The position numbers and the translations under genes are program-made. This document shows positions 31,551 to 43,566 of a stretch of 64,000 bases of DNA, piece by piece. The notes under the pieces were generated by a model, which worked only from the letters and a program-made list of their open reading frames with translations, was not told the origin of the DNA and searched no databases. The DNA is taken from NCBI GenBank assembly GCA_034509425.1, contig JAVTVJ010000513.1, forward strand, positions 744,001-808,000. The letters run 5' to 3'. The stretch's first letter is position 1, and each line of letters opens with the position of its first letter. The DNA is from Eopsaltria australis. Its lineage: Eukaryota; Chordata; Aves; Passeriformes; Petroicidae.

Positions 31551-32087
31551 TGTCTTAGGTTACAATGGTATGTATTCTATCACCATCTTCATGGGATGTT
31601 GGGGCCAGGTGGGGCAGTGTTCCTGATGGCTGGAGAATGGTTTGCTAATGGGCCGGTCGTTGGGGCCGGATGGGGCAGTTTACTCATCCCCAACGACTGC
31701 AGCTAGTGGCGCATCATCCCATTGTGAGATGCCCCGCCCAGGATGAGGAACCAATCTATCCCAATCTGCATATAAACTGAGATTTGAAGCACCCCAAGTC
31801 AGCTTTTCCACTGGATTCCCAGAGGAAGACCAGACCCTTCTACACCTCCACTGGACCTTCATTGGAGAATTACACCTTTCTCAGGATCACTACTTCAACA
31901 GAATCACATCTATCACTCCCAGAGGATTGCAACCACCTTCTAAGTGGACTACTACCAACACCCTGACCGACAGGGTGTCAGGTTGTATTCTGACTCTGTC
32001 AGTGGTTTTTGTATTATTAAATTTTTTCTATTAAATTGTAGTTCAGACTTTGAGCCTCTCTCTGATTTGCTTTCAAACTACCAAAAG
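31551..32087 (+). mobile_element. Solo LTR at a module junction
   Basis: Begins TGTCTTAGG exactly where module A stops. It has a TATA box ('gcatataaactg', near 31770) and AT-rich sequence near 32020-32040. It ends by 32087, where inverted module C begins. The flanks belong to different modules, so no target duplication is expected or seen. Confidence 0.55.
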
Positions 32088-33060
32088 CAGAATCATCTTT
32101 GTCCAAAATTGTTTTTTTATAAAAATCTCTTTTGGATGGTAGATATGTCAGATGCTACTGGGATGTCTCACATTGCGGAGGGAAGAGTTTCGATATATAT
32201 TAAAATTTAACATGTTTACATTTTTTTATGTTGGCCATGAAGAGAAACATTTCTGTGCCTCTGAATCCCACCAGTTCCTGACCCCCAAAGGACACAAACC
32301 TGATGAGGTGTGGTTCCCAATCCAGTGGTGGCACATGCACCTCCCTCCATACCCAGAGCAGAGCTCCCTTGTCCCAGAAAGTCCCTGGCAATGCAGGGAT
32401 GAAGGGAACAGGACAGGCTGTGGGGATCAGGAGCCGGGCACGGCCAGGGATTTGGGGTGGTTGTGAGCCCAGGGCAGGAGCCGGCCCTTGGCCTTGGTGA
32501 AGCTCATCCAATTGTCCTGGGCCCATGGCTGCAGCCTGTGCAGATCCCTCTGCAGAGCTCCCTGCCCTCCAGCACAGCCACACTCCCACTCAGCTTGGGC
32601 TCACCTGGCAACTGACTGAGGGTGCCCTCCATGCCCTCGTCCAGATCAGCAATAAAGAGATTGAACTGAGCTGGCCCCAACCCTGAGCCCTGGGGAATGC
32701 CCTGGATGTGACTCCATTCCCCAGCTCTCCTTGGGCTGGACTTCTGCTTTTTATGGAGTTGTGCCTTGCCTTGGTTTTGTTTGCTGACAAGAAATGAACA
32801 TCCCTGTGTGTCTCGGGCAGCTCCTTGTGCAAGGAAAGCAGGTGGGAGTTGGTGCCAAGGAGCTGAAAGCTGCAGGCACAGCCTGGAGTGGAGGAAGCTC
32901 AGATTTGCACAAGGCTGCTCTGAGTGCCAGGGGTTGGATGAAGGAAATGATGGGTGGGGGGTAGAGACAAAATCTCACTGATTTTCAGCCATGAAGGGTC
33001 TTGATTTTCATATCAGTTCAGACTGCATTAGGAGAGATTCAGGATCAATATCAATTGCAG
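32088..33060 (-). repeat. Duplicated module C, inverted copy
   Basis: Minus-strand counterpart of 17676-18650 and 53537-54420. Contains the CR1 remnant (about 32450-32730, minus). Left outermost element of the 22-kb palindrome. Confidence 0.8.
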
Positions 33061-34802
33061 ATTGTTGATATCAATCTATAAACGGGAAAAGAATAATCAG
33101 GGGAAAAAGATCTTCTCTCAATCTTTTTTCACTGTAATAGATTCACTTTGAACACACTTCTGGAATCTGTCTAATTAACCCCAAAAGAATTGAAGACCTC
33201 AATGATTCCCAGAGGCTTGGCTTGTTAGGGTGTTGTGAAATGTCAATGAGCCCTCAGGCACTGAATTCCTGAACTGAAGAGCTGGAGGCTGAACAAGCCT
33301 CTGGAGAGGGAAAATTCAGCAGCAACCTCCAAGTGTCTGAGGATGTCAGCAGCCCCCACTGAGGCCATCCCTGCCCAGAGACCGTGGGGGCAATGAGCAG
33401 ACAAGGAGAGCGTCCCTGGGGCTGGGCAAGCAGGAACTCAGAGGCAGCACGGGCTCCAGCTGGGAAATGGACTCTGGAATGGGGCTGTGAAAGCCCTGCC
33501 TGGGTTTGGCCAAGCCGCACAGCCAAGCCCTGAGCCCATCCCCTGGGAATGGGCATCGGGGGCCTCCCAGGATGCTGGTGGCTGTCCCGGAGCAGGGGGA
33601 TGTGGGCTGTGGGATGGTGAGGGCAGGAGAGCAGCAGGAGCCCTGCAAAGCTCTGGGGGCTGCGGGAGGAGGCCACAAGCCCTGGGGCTGCCAGGAACTG
33701 GTGTCTCCTCATGGGCCTCAGTGCCAGGGACAGCAGCCACAGCCAGGGGACACAAATCTCATTGCTGTTGGCAGGGGGTGCTCCCAGCCCCGCCAAGGCC
33801 TTTGCTCACCCCCACTGCAGCTCTCCTAGCCTGGCCTGGGCCTGTGCTGCTTCCCTTGCAGACTTTCCCCAGTGCCCCATTTCCCCACCTCCCTCTGACC
33901 CTGGCAGCTCCCAAAGCTTTCCTGATGTCCCTCTGTCCTCCCTCGCTGCTGCAAACAAAAAGTTGTGTTTGGCTGAGGAGTGGCCAATTCCTGTGGGATT
34001 CCCAACTCCTGCCTTCTTCCCACACCCTGCTCAAGCTCCTGTGGCCCCCAACCTGTCCCAGGCACAGCCTTGCTTGGATCTGCTCCTTCTGTGCCTCTCC
34101 CAGCACTGAAATCCATGTCCCATGTGCAGCCGTGCAGAGCAGCCCAGTGCTGTGTGGGCCTGCAGCAGGAACTGGAGGCACTGGAGCTCAGGGACAGCCA
34201 CTGTGTGTCTGCAATGCTCAGGAGATGCTCAGCTTGGGCAGCTGGTGCAGCCCCAGGGCCAGCCCCGCTGCCCAGCACAGCAGCAGAGAGTTGGCCCCGC
34301 GGCTCCTCAGGCAGCTCCTGCTGGCCCAGGGCCAGGGCAGCCTCTTGCCAGGGCTCCTGTGCACAGCCACGGGCTCCTGCTCTGCTCCTGCCACATGCCA
34401 GCTGCCCACAGAGCCTTGGCCAGGGGAACACGTCTGTGCTGGCCTCAGCAGCCATTGCTGCAGCCCCTGGGCTGCTCCCCACAGCCCCCGAGCTGGGGGT
34501 GCTGCTCTGCAGAGCACGGGGGCTCTGCTGCCCGCGGCCCTGGGCTGCCTCTGCTGGGCTCTGCTGCTGCAGCTGGGACACAGAGGCAGCTGCTGCTGCT
34601 GCCTGCACTCAGCCCCTGCCACACAGGCTCTGCTGTGCCCATGGAGGCTGCTCACAGGTGCCTGCCTTCTTCCAGGGCTGCCACATGGCCTTGGGGCTGC
34701 CCTGCATCCTCCTGGGCAACTTCCCTGAGCCTCACACCACTCACTGCCCACACTCCTGTCCCTGTCCCTGCTGTGTCCCCTGGCGCTGCAGAGCTCTCCT
34801 GG
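33061..34802 (-). repeat. Duplicated module B, inverted copy
   Basis: Reverse complement of 51803-53542. Lacks the solo LTR found at 7946 and the provirus. Stop-free stretches of 377 to 413 codons exist in different plus-strand frames, and others on the minus strand; overlap of so many frames points to composition rather than coding. Confidence 0.85.
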
Positions 34803-35560
34803 CTCACAGCACACATTCAGTCCTTTCTCTCTGGCTGACCCCAGCCTGGACTGGCCTGTGCCCACTGAGCTCCACTCCCTGCTCATCCCTGGCACACACT
34901 GGCCCTGCAGCTCCCCTGTGTTCTCCTGGCGCCTCCCAAGGCCCTCCACACAAACATTCCCCTGCCCTCAGCCCTGGCACAAGCTGCAGAGCCCCAGCAA
35001 GGTTCAGCACACACCATTCACCATCTGATGGGCACTGGCCACCAACAAGCCAAACCCGACCCTGCCCTGAGTCCCCTGAAGGCCACCCTGGGACCCTGAT
35101 CTCATCCCAGTGAGCCCTGGCAGAAGAAGGAACACAAGGAGCCTCTTGAGAGTCTGTTCCTTGGGGCTGTTGCTGAGAGTGACTCTGGAGGGAGAGCGAA
35201 GCCTTCCTGCCCTGCCCTCAGGAGATGCCCTTTGCTGCTGGAGCTGCTGTGCTGGAGCCCAGCTGTGTCCCAGCAGTGCCCATGGCCTATCCCTGCCTGT
35301 GGTCACAGCATGGACACACAGCAGGACAGTGACCAAGCTGCCCGAGCACTGCGGCCTTGCAGCCACAGAAGGGCTGGGAAGGAGAGGGTGGAGTTGGGAA
35401 GATCAGATGTGGGGAGAGCCAGGGCCATTGTCCCTGGCTGTGCTGCTCTGCTGGGAGTCTCTTCCCTCCAGCTCTGCTCACAGGCACTGCCCCTGCAGAG
35501 ACAGAGAAGGGCTCAGGAAGCCTCCTGTACACACAGGGCAGAGCAGGACACTTTATTTTA
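34803..35560. other. Intergenic GC-rich sequence
   Basis: No gene or element recognised. Part resembles 7221-7375 and 50590-50840 in inverted orientation, so it too has been copied. Confidence 0.4.
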
Positions 35561-38500
35561 ATGAAAGGCTCATGAGTGTCACTGCGTAACACTAGGAAGG
35601 AAAGTACTGCTGTAGTGATAGTATGAGTAATGACATCCACGTATGGAAAATCTTATAAAAAAATAAAGATGGCAAAATACAAAAGACCAAATAGAACAAC
35701 AGGAATGACACAGGGCACAAAGCAATCTCAACCTACACAGAGTTAAATTCTGAATGCTATTCAGAAGTAAACAGGCACTTCAATGCTTGTGAAAAAGCAG
35801 AGTGGTCATTTTCCTCAGGGCATCCTTGAGCTCCTGGTTCCTCAGGCTGTAGATGAGGGGATTCAGGGCTGGAGGCACCACTGCGTACAGAACTGACACT
35901 GCCAGATCTAGGGATGGGGAAGAGATGGAGGGGGGCTTCAGGTAGGCAAAAAAGCCGGTGCTGAGAAACAGGGAGACCACAGCCAGATGAGGGAGGCACG
36001 TGGAAAAGGCTTTGTGCCGTCCCTGCTCAGAGGGAATCCTCAGCACAGCCCTGAAGATCTGCACATAGGAGAAAACAATGAACATAAAACAGCCAAATGC
36101 TAAGGAGATAGTGAAAAGAGAAATCCCGAGTTTCCGGAGATAGCTGAAGTATGAGCAGGAGAGCTTGAGGATTTGGGGGACTTCACAGAAGAACTGGGCC
36201 AGGACATTGCCATGGCACAGGGGCAGGGAAAATGTATTGGCCGTGTGCAGCAGAGTATTGAGAAAGCCACTGGCCCAGGCAGCTGCTGCCATGTGGGCAC
36301 AAGCTCTGCTGCCCAGGAGGGTCCCGTAGTGCAGGGGTTTGCAGATGGACACGTAGCGGTCGTAGCACATGATGGTCAGGAGATAATACTCCGTTGTTAT
36401 AAAGAACATAAAGAAAAAGACCTGAGCAGCACATCCTGCATAGGAGATGGTGCTGGTGTCCCAGAGGGAATTGTGCATGGCTTTGGGGACAGTGGTGCAG
36501 ATGGAGCCCAGGTCGCTGAGGGCCAGGTTGAGCAGGAAGAAGAACATGGGGGTGTGCAGGTGGTGGCCGCAGGCTACGGCGCTGATGATGAGGCCGTTGC
36601 CCAGGAGGGCAGCCAGGGAGATGGCCAGGAAGAGGCAGAAGTGCAGGAGCTGCAGCTGCCGCGTGTCTGCCAATGGCAGCAGGAGGAAGTGGCTGATGGA
36701 GCTGCTGTTGGACATTTCTTCACTCTGGGCATCGTGGACTGTTGAAAGAAGATATAGACAAGCTGAGACCAACTTCTTGGAATTAATCCTATGCTATTTT
36801 ATAATATATTTACTCAAAATTACATCTCTGCCTTTGGGGAAATTTCACTTTATTTCTTTATTTTTGAGCGGGAGGTTGTGCTGATGAGTTCCTGCCTGAT
36901 CTTCAGTATTGCTCTCAGCCTGAACACTGGGGAGCCCAGAAGGAGAACAGGGCTTCCTGTACCCCAGTGCAGTCAGTCCTGCTGGGCCCACACAGGCGAC
37001 CTTTGTTGATTGCACCTCTCTCTATTTCAGGGTGATCACACTTAAAATGTGCTTGAAAACTAAAGTTGCCTTTCTGAAGGGCCCAATTTCAAAAACTATT
37101 TCTCTAAACCCTTCTCTCTTTCCCTGTGCAGGTGGACAGAGAGGGACACTAAGGGTTGGTCTGGCTCTCTGCTGCCTGGAGTTGTGCCTATTGGGAACTG
37201 TTTCTCTGTAGCCAAGGCTTCTCCCTGACAGTGCTGCCAGAGCCCAGCCCAGCCCGGGGGGCTCAGCTCTGCCCTGCAGAGCCCTCCCAGCACAGGGCAC
37301 TGCCCAGGGGCATCTCCCTGGCAGCAGGGCCTTAAGGGCAGCTCAGACAAACACAGATGCTGCAAGCCAAGGTGCTGCGGCTGCTGTCTGTAGGCAGCGG
37401 AGGGTGAGCAGGCACTTTGTGAGGGAGATGTGAGGCAGATCTGCTGATGGCCAGGGTGACAGTGCAGAAGTGTCAGTGACACAGACAAACATGACAGCCC
37501 CTTTCCCTTTCCTTTCTGAGCAAGCTCTGAGCAGCCCTGGCCATGCAGCACCATCTCCACAGCAGGAGGAATCTGCCCTGATGGGGGTGGCTCCTTCCCC
37601 CTCCAACTTCTGCCCACAGTGCATGGGGAGCTGCCAGGCAGGCTGAGAGCTGCCCCTGGCAGGTGGCAGATGGCCTGGGCTGGCCAAGAGCCCTGAGGGC
37701 TGCAGGAGCTGCTGTGCAGGACAGCCCTGGGCAGCCCTGGCTGCACCCCCACCTTCAGCTGTCCCTGCAGCCGTCCCTGGCAGCAGGAGCCGTCCTGCCC
37801 TGTCCCTCTGACGGTGCCCAGGGCAGCCCCGCTCTGCACCACATCCTCCCCCAAACCACAAACGGCAGCACAGCCATCCTTACACTCACAGCACTCGTGT
37901 CCTGGGGCAGCTTTACAAGATCCCTGCAGCCAGAGACTGACTGTGTCACAAGTGGTGAAGATTTCTCCATCAATAAGCTCAGAATTGTCCTTCCAGCTGC
38001 TTTCAGTCTCTGCTTCACTCCTCTCAGGTGCCTGCAGGCAGAGCCCTCAGCCCTGCTGGGCTGGGAGAGGAGCTGCTCCTCAGGAGAAATGGCTTTTTGA
38101 AGCTCTTCTTGGTTGCCAGGAGCTGCCTCTGTGCCAGGAGCCCGGCCCAGCTCAGCGGCACAGACACAGCACAAGGACTGGAATGACCCTCTGGGGCTTT
38201 GGTGCTGAGTCCCTGAACATCAGTCCCTGACAGGGAGTTGAAGAAATCTCTCAAGAATTCAAAGTCACAGTCAAACTCCAAAGTTTCTTGAAGTTTTAAT
38301 GGGTCCCAGGGAGGGACACAACTGAGAAAGTGTCCCCAGGTTCCAGTTAGAGCAGAACACTGGAGGCAGTGATGACAGCTGGGGACAAACAAGGCAAAGG
38401 TGTCTGTGATGCTGAGCAAAGCTGGATGTGTTTCAGCAATGCAAAGGGCCAAGGCCTGAGCCCCAGCCCCTGGCAAGGCACATCCTGTCCCTCCCTCATT

Positions 38501-38945
38501 GCTCAGGCCTCTTCCCGGGCCACTGCCATGTGGGCATGTGCAATGGCAAGGGCAGCACCATGGGGCGGCCCCTGCCAGGCTGCTGAGCAGGGACAAGGAG
38601 GCAATGAGGCCCCAGCACAGCAAGGCTCACTTGTCTCCTCCTCATTTGTCACGCCCAGGGCCAGCAGCCATGGCCAAAGTGCTGCAGGAGTTGCCTCTGG
38701 CAGGGCCTTGCAGCTGCTGCCCATGCCTGTGGCCTCTGCAGCCCAGGCTGTGCTACGGTGTCCCTGCCCTGCGCCTCTGTCCCTGCAGGCTGTCCTCATG
38801 CCCTGGCTGCCCCACCTGGCTGGCCCCTTCCTTTGCTGACAGCTCTGCCTCCTGCCTGCCTCTGCCTGGCCACACAAAGCCGTGGCCTTGATACCAAAAG
38901 GGTTAATTCAATTTTTACTGTGTCTGTGAACTTTTAGCAGAAGAA
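35561..38945 (-). repeat. Duplicated module D, copy 2 (receptor block)
   Basis: Receptor block in the same orientation as copies 1 and 4. The part upstream of the receptor (about 36780-38100) is the most diverged of the four. Confidence 0.75.
35780..36715 (-). CDS. Olfactory receptor, OR14-like, intact
   Basis: A 311-residue single-exon odorant receptor, same architecture as the gene at 21355: PMFFFLLNLALSDL in TM2, MCYDRYVSICKPLHY after TM3, KAFSTCLPHLAVV before TM6, NPLIYSLRNQELKD in TM7 and a short basic tail. I start at MSNSSS. The frame is open 19 codons further upstream, but those codons cross a predicted splice acceptor ('ttctttcaacag', AG at 36739-36740) and are unlikely to be translated. 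Compared with its paralogues it differs chiefly in TM3 (TTEYYL), EL2/TM5 and part of TM6. A minus-strand AATAAA lies near 35552. Ligand unknown. Confidence 0.93.
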   Translation of the reverse strand: MSNSSSISHFLLLPLADTRQLQLLHFCLFLAISLAALLGNGLIISAVACGHHLHTPMFFFLLNLALSDLGSICTTVPKAMHNSLWDTSTISYAGCAAQVFFFMFFITTEYYLLTIMCYDRYVSICKPLHYGTLLGSRACAHMAAAAWASGFLNTLLHTANTFSLPLCHGNVLAQFFCEVPQILKLSCSYFSYLRKLGISLFTISLAFGCFMFIVFSYVQIFRAVLRIPSEQGRHKAFSTCLPHLAVVSLFLSTGFFAYLKPPSISSPSLDLAVSVLYAVVPPALNPLIYSLRNQELKDALRKMTTLLFHKH

Positions 38946-39245
38946 CTAGTCATGCTGGGGCTGCTTTTCCCGCAGGGATGTTTGGAAGTGAAGAAGACAT
39001 CTGGTTCCATAGTGCAGTGGTAGAAAAAACAAGGACTGAATCTGGGAACTTCGGGTGAGTTTTATGGTAATTGGTAAACTGTAATACACATGTAGCAACT
39101 GTTTATATGCAACTCACTTGTAGAATGACGTGTCCATGTAAGGTTAGGGATTATTCTCTGTTGGACTTCAAACCTGAATAAATGATGCCCTCTTTAACAA
39201 CAAGTTAGTATTAAGGAGTCTTATTTTGATATTTTGGAGATGTCG
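38946..39245 (+). mobile_element. Old LTR remnant
   Basis: Counterpart of 24836-25090 and 61871-62120, here retaining an AATAAA in 'tgaataaatgatgcc' (near 39180). Confidence 0.5.
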
Positions 39246-40789
39246 TTACGGTGGGGTGTCATGGAACCAAGGTGTCAACTGTGACAATGTGGAACCTCAT
39301 GGAACAAAGGGTCCATTGTGGCACCGCAGAACCTGATGGAACCATGGAGTCCATTGTGACACTGTGGGGCTGCATGGAGCCGAAATCCATTTTAACACAG
39401 TGGGGCCACATGAAGCCAATGGGCCATTGTGGCACTTTGGATCCAAGGAGAGCATTGTGACACTGAGAAACCTCATGGAACCAAAAGTACATTGTGACAG
39501 AGAAAGGCTTAATGGAACCAAGGGGCAATTGTGACACAGCAAGGCCTTGTTTGAACAGTGGAACCATTGTTGACAGTACAGAAAGTCATGGAACCAAGGG
39601 GCCATTGTGACACAACAGGGCTGCATGGAACTGATGCCACTTTGGCTTTTGCCTTCTCTCCTTTTCTATGTTCTCTGTATTCTTTGCACATATATTTGTA
39701 GCTCTGTAGCCAGTTGTATTAGTGCAGAACCAAGGAGAACATTGTTGACAGAATGAAACCTCATGGAACCAGAAGCCCACTGTTACACAGCAAGGCCTCA
39801 TTGAACCAAGGGGCCATTTTGACACTGTGTGGCCTCAGTGGGCCATGAGCCACTGTGACCATGTGGAGCAATGTGGGCCATTGTGGCACTGCAGATCCAA
39901 GGAGATCATTGTGACACTGAGAAACCTCATAGAACAAAGGGTCTGTTGTCCACTGTGGGGCCCTGTGAAACCAGGGGGGCCACAGGAACGTTGCGGGGCC
40001 TCATGGAACAATGGAGACTATTAGGACACTTTGGGACCCACTGTGACACTTCGGGGCCTTGTTGGACCAAAGGATCATTGTGGCACTGCAGGGCCTCATG
40101 GAACCAAGGGCGCAATAGTGACACTATGGGGCTCCAAGGAACCAAGAGGGCATTCTTACTCTGCAGAACCAAGAGTCCATTGTGACACAGCAGGGCCTCA
40201 TGGAAGCAAGGAACCATTGTGACACTATGGGGTCTCATCAGGCCAAGGGGCAATTGTGGCACTGTGTGGCACCATTGATCCAAGCAGACCATGGTGACAC
40301 TGCAGGGCCCCATGGATCTAAGGATTCATGTGACAGTGTGGGGCCCCATGAAATCAAAGGTCCATTGTGACATTGTGGGGCTTTATGGAATACTGGAGAC
40401 CATTATGACACTTTGAGGCCTCATTGAATCAAGGGGCTCTGCAGGACCTTGTGGAACCAAGGAGACCCTTCTGACACTGTGAGTCCCCATGGAACCAAGG
40501 GTCCATTGTGATACTGCGGTACAAAGGAGACCCCTGTGACACTGCAAGGTCTCATAGAAGCAAGGGACCATTGTGACACTGCTGGGCCTTGTGCAGCCCA
40601 GGGGCCATTGTGATCCTGGGGAGCCCAATAGAACCAAGGGGCCATTGTGACACTGCAGGATATACAGAATCATGGAGATCATTGTGATACCCTGCGGCCT
40701 CATGGAAGCAAGGGGCCCATGGTGTCACTGTGTAGCTCCATGGAACCAAGGAAGCCATTTTGACACTGCAAGGCCTTATGGGAGCAAGG
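39246..40789 (+). repeat. 38-bp minisatellite, longest array
   Basis: About 38 degenerate forward units, with a short non-repeat insertion near 39630-39725. Interrupted on the right by an LTR. Confidence 0.85.
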
Positions 40790-41373
40790 TGTAGCGGTGG
40801 TACTGAACCAGGAAGGACTAAGACTTCTGGTGGCATGTTCCACAGAGAATTTCCCTCCAGAGCTGCCAGAGACTATGGTTTAGACCACCAAGCCACGAAC
40901 CTCAAGTTCCTGCTATTGGTTCCTTGATTTGTCTGTTATGTATCCCAGCTCTGGAACATTCCCTGTTACTCGGTTGTTCATTCGTTGTTCTCTCTTCCCC
41001 CCTCCCCTCCCTAAACCTCATTCGAGTACGCACCCTGGACCCTCCCTTGTATTGCCCCTGCACCCTCAGATTATTGGATGTTATCCCTCCCTTAAATACC
41101 CACGGAATGAGCTATTCGGGGCTCTTAGTCCCTGAGCTCCCTTGGGGGTAATAAACCTACCGAACTCTCATACTAAGAGTCCTCCTTTGGGTAGTTCTTT
41201 GCTATCCTGCAGTGCTCTGAGGGCACCAACACCTCAGCCCGACGCAGACTAGCGGAGCACACCGCCGGCTCCCCAGGGAAGCCTTCCCGATCGGAACGCG
41301 AACGGCTTCTCAGGGTCGCGCTAGCGCTCTGCCGCCGGGATCAGAGCGGGATTAAGAAGCAGGGAACGCAACA
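40790..41373 (+). mobile_element. LTR in plus orientation, inside the repeat core
   Basis: Begins TGTAGCGG at the end of the minisatellite. It has 'cccttaaataccc' (near 41090) as a TATA-like element and a polyadenylation signal (gtaataaacc, near 41149). I place the end at GCAACA (41373), the last point before gamma-type pol sequence, but an earlier end near 41231 is possible. It shares blocks with the LTR at 5504-6239. It faces opposite to the neighbouring retroviral genes, so it is not their 3' LTR. Confidence 0.5.
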
Positions 41374-41965
41374 GTTTTTGTACTGCTTTTATCAATTGCA
41401 GAACTGCATCTTGATGTTTGATATGTGTTCCCTGGGAGGATAGCAACCCTCTCTCTTTCCACAGTGCCCCATGTACATGGACGATCCTGAAAGCATATCT
41501 GGAGTCAGTCCAAATATTTACCTTCTTCCCTTCACTCAATTCTAGTGCTCTGGTTAAGGCCACTAGTTCTGCTCTTTGGGCAGATGTATTTGGTGGTAAT
41601 GCTTTTGCTTTTACTACAGTACTGATTGTTGTTACTGCATACCCAGCGTATCTGGTCCCATTCTCCATGAAGCTGCTTCCGTCTGTGAATAATTCCCAGT
41701 CCGGTTGCTCCAGAGGGACATCTTTCAGGTCTTCTCTTGCTGAGTAGGTGTATTCTATTACCTCTATGCAGTCATGCTCTAGTGGGCCTTCCTCAGCTGT
41801 AGTACCTAGGAACAAGGCTGGATTCAAAAGGTTAGTTGTCTTTAGTGTGACATCATCCTGCTTGGTCAGGATTGCCTGGAATTTTGTCATCCTGCTCGGA
41901 GATAGCCAATGGCCCCCCTTTTGCTCCAAAACAGTGGTGACCATGTGCGGCACATAGACATCCAT
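41374..41965 (-). pseudogene. pol: gamma-type pol, RNase H part
   Basis: Contains the RNase H core with 'ELFTDGSSF' (first catalytic Asp), the Glu-containing helix 'AQRAELVALTRAL' and 'IWTDSRYAF'. The coding match stops near 41374, where the plus-oriented LTR begins; residues past that point up to the stop at 41321 are not retroviral. It is out of frame with the upstream pol segment. Confidence 0.85.
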
Positions 41966-42336
41966 GTGCCCTTCCCATTGTGAGCTTCCGGGCTTCTTGT
42001 ATCAGTATCACAGTGGCTGCAACTGCTCTCAGACACACAGGCCACCCAGCACTTACATTGTCCAGCTGTTTGGAGAAATAGCCTACTGGCCTTTTCCAGC
42101 TCCTCAGAACTGGGTCAGGACTCCCAGTGCCAGGCATTGCCTTTCATGTACAAACAGTTGAAATCAGGTAATCCAAACGCCGGAGCCATTGTCAATGCTT
42201 CTTTCAGTTTCAGGAAGGCTTCTTTCTGTGCTTTGCCCCAGCTGAACGGCTGCATCTTCTGGGCTTCATACAGGGGTTTGGTAATGAATCCATAGTCCAT
42301 GATCCATAGGCGGCACCATCCTGTCATCCCCAGCAA
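41853..42336 (-). pseudogene. pol: gamma-type pol, thumb and connection
   Basis: Two overlapping open segments in different frames (42115-42336 and 41853-42137) cover the thumb ('LLGMTGWCRLW') and connection ('[16 protein letters not shown]'), so a frameshift lies between about 42115 and 42137. A stop separates this part from the reverse transcriptase palm at 42340. Confidence 0.8.
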
Positions 42337-42339
42337 GAC

Positions 42340-42852
42340 TCACAGCTTGTGGAGATTCTGGGGCTCTGGAATAGCACAAATAGCTTGGATACGGTTAGTA
42401 CCTAGTTTTCTTTGTCCTTGTGAAATTTCACATCCCAGGTAAATTACAGTCTGTTGGGTAATTTGTGCTTTTCCCTTGGACACTTTGTATCCTCCCATGC
42501 CCAGTGAGTTTAAAATTTCAATTGTTACCTTAATGCAGGTTGCCTTTTCTTCTGTTGCTATTAGTATATCATCAACGTATTGCAGCAAAAGGTGTTGATC
42601 TCTCAGTACCTGCCCTTGGTTGGTCCAGATCTCCAGCTCCTTTGCCAGTTGTTTCCCAAATAGGGTCGGGGAGTTTTTATAACCTATGAGAAGTCGAGTC
42701 CAAGCGAGCTGGGTCTTTCTACCGTTTTCTGGATGTTCCCATTCAAAGGCAAACAGCTTCCCGCTTTCTTTGTCAAGGGGGATGCAGAAAAAGGCATCTT
42801 TTAAATCAATTACAGTAAACCACTTGTATATCTCTTTCACAGATGCCAACAA
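42340..42852 (-). pseudogene. pol: gamma-type reverse transcriptase palm
   Basis: Reverse transcriptase fingers/palm with FTVIDLKDAFF and YVDD (plus-strand 42568-42579). The usual LPQG turn reads LLIG here, a departure from a normally invariant site. Same frame as the segment ending at 42916, from which it is separated by a TAA. Confidence 0.85.
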
Positions 42853-42915
42853 TGTATAAGGATTAGCAGCTATGGGGTATATGTCCTTGGTTATTTCATT
42901 TATTGCCCTTAGGTC

Positions 42916-43500
42916 TTATACTAACCTGTAATCCCCATTGGGTTTCTTCATTGGAAATATTGGTGTGTTATATTCTGATTCACATTCCTCTAAAATCTGA
43001 TATCTTAGGAGTTTATCAATAGTCTTTGCTATTCCCTGCCGTGCCTCTGGTTTTATCGGGTACTGTTTGATTTGTACGATCTTTGCTCCCTCTTTTAGCT
43101 CTACGCTGACTGGTTGTGCAAACTTAGATTTTCCGGGTATCTCTGTTTCCCATACTGAGGGTATTATTGCATCTTCTATTTCCTTAGGAATTGCTGGGAC
43201 TGGTTTCTCTTTTATCATTAGAATTTTTCCTGTGTTTGACTCTGGTATTTTCATCAACAATTCCCCATTCTCAAAAGTTATTACTGCATCAAGCTTTGCC
43301 AGCAAGTCCCCGCCCAAGAGGGGGATGGGACATTCTGGGACATACAAGAATTCATGAGTTAACACTTTGTTCCCAAAACATAAATCTAGGGGTTGCAGGA
43401 ATGGCCGATTTTCCTCCTTCCCTGTGGCCCCAGCTATTGTGGTGGATCTGTTCCTGATCTGCCCCTCTAGATTATTTAAAATGCCCCAGTGTCAATTAAA
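42916..43500 (-). pseudogene. pro: gamma-type protease and start of reverse transcriptase
   Basis: The protease active site DTGA is visible at 43482-43493 (plus-strand coordinates), followed almost at once by a stop. The protease C-terminus (LLGGDLLAKL) and the N-terminal part of reverse transcriptase (IFPMKKPNGDYRLV) follow in an open segment from 43365. A TAA at 42916-42918 interrupts the frame inside the fingers. Confidence 0.85.
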
Positions 43501-43566
43501 ATTTTCACCGCCTTTTCCCCAAGTTGTATAGTTATGTAGTCGCCCCTGTTCCAGAATACAATACCA

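Noticed and set aside
33487..34728. A 413-codon frame in module B, matched by 414 codons at 51874-53118.
   Set aside because: Other frames on both strands are also open over the same bases, the product is low-complexity, and an LTR splits it in the third copy.
40790..41373. The plus-strand LTR as the 3' LTR of the adjacent gamma-type ERV.
   Set aside because: Its promoter and polyadenylation signals point the opposite way to gag-pol.
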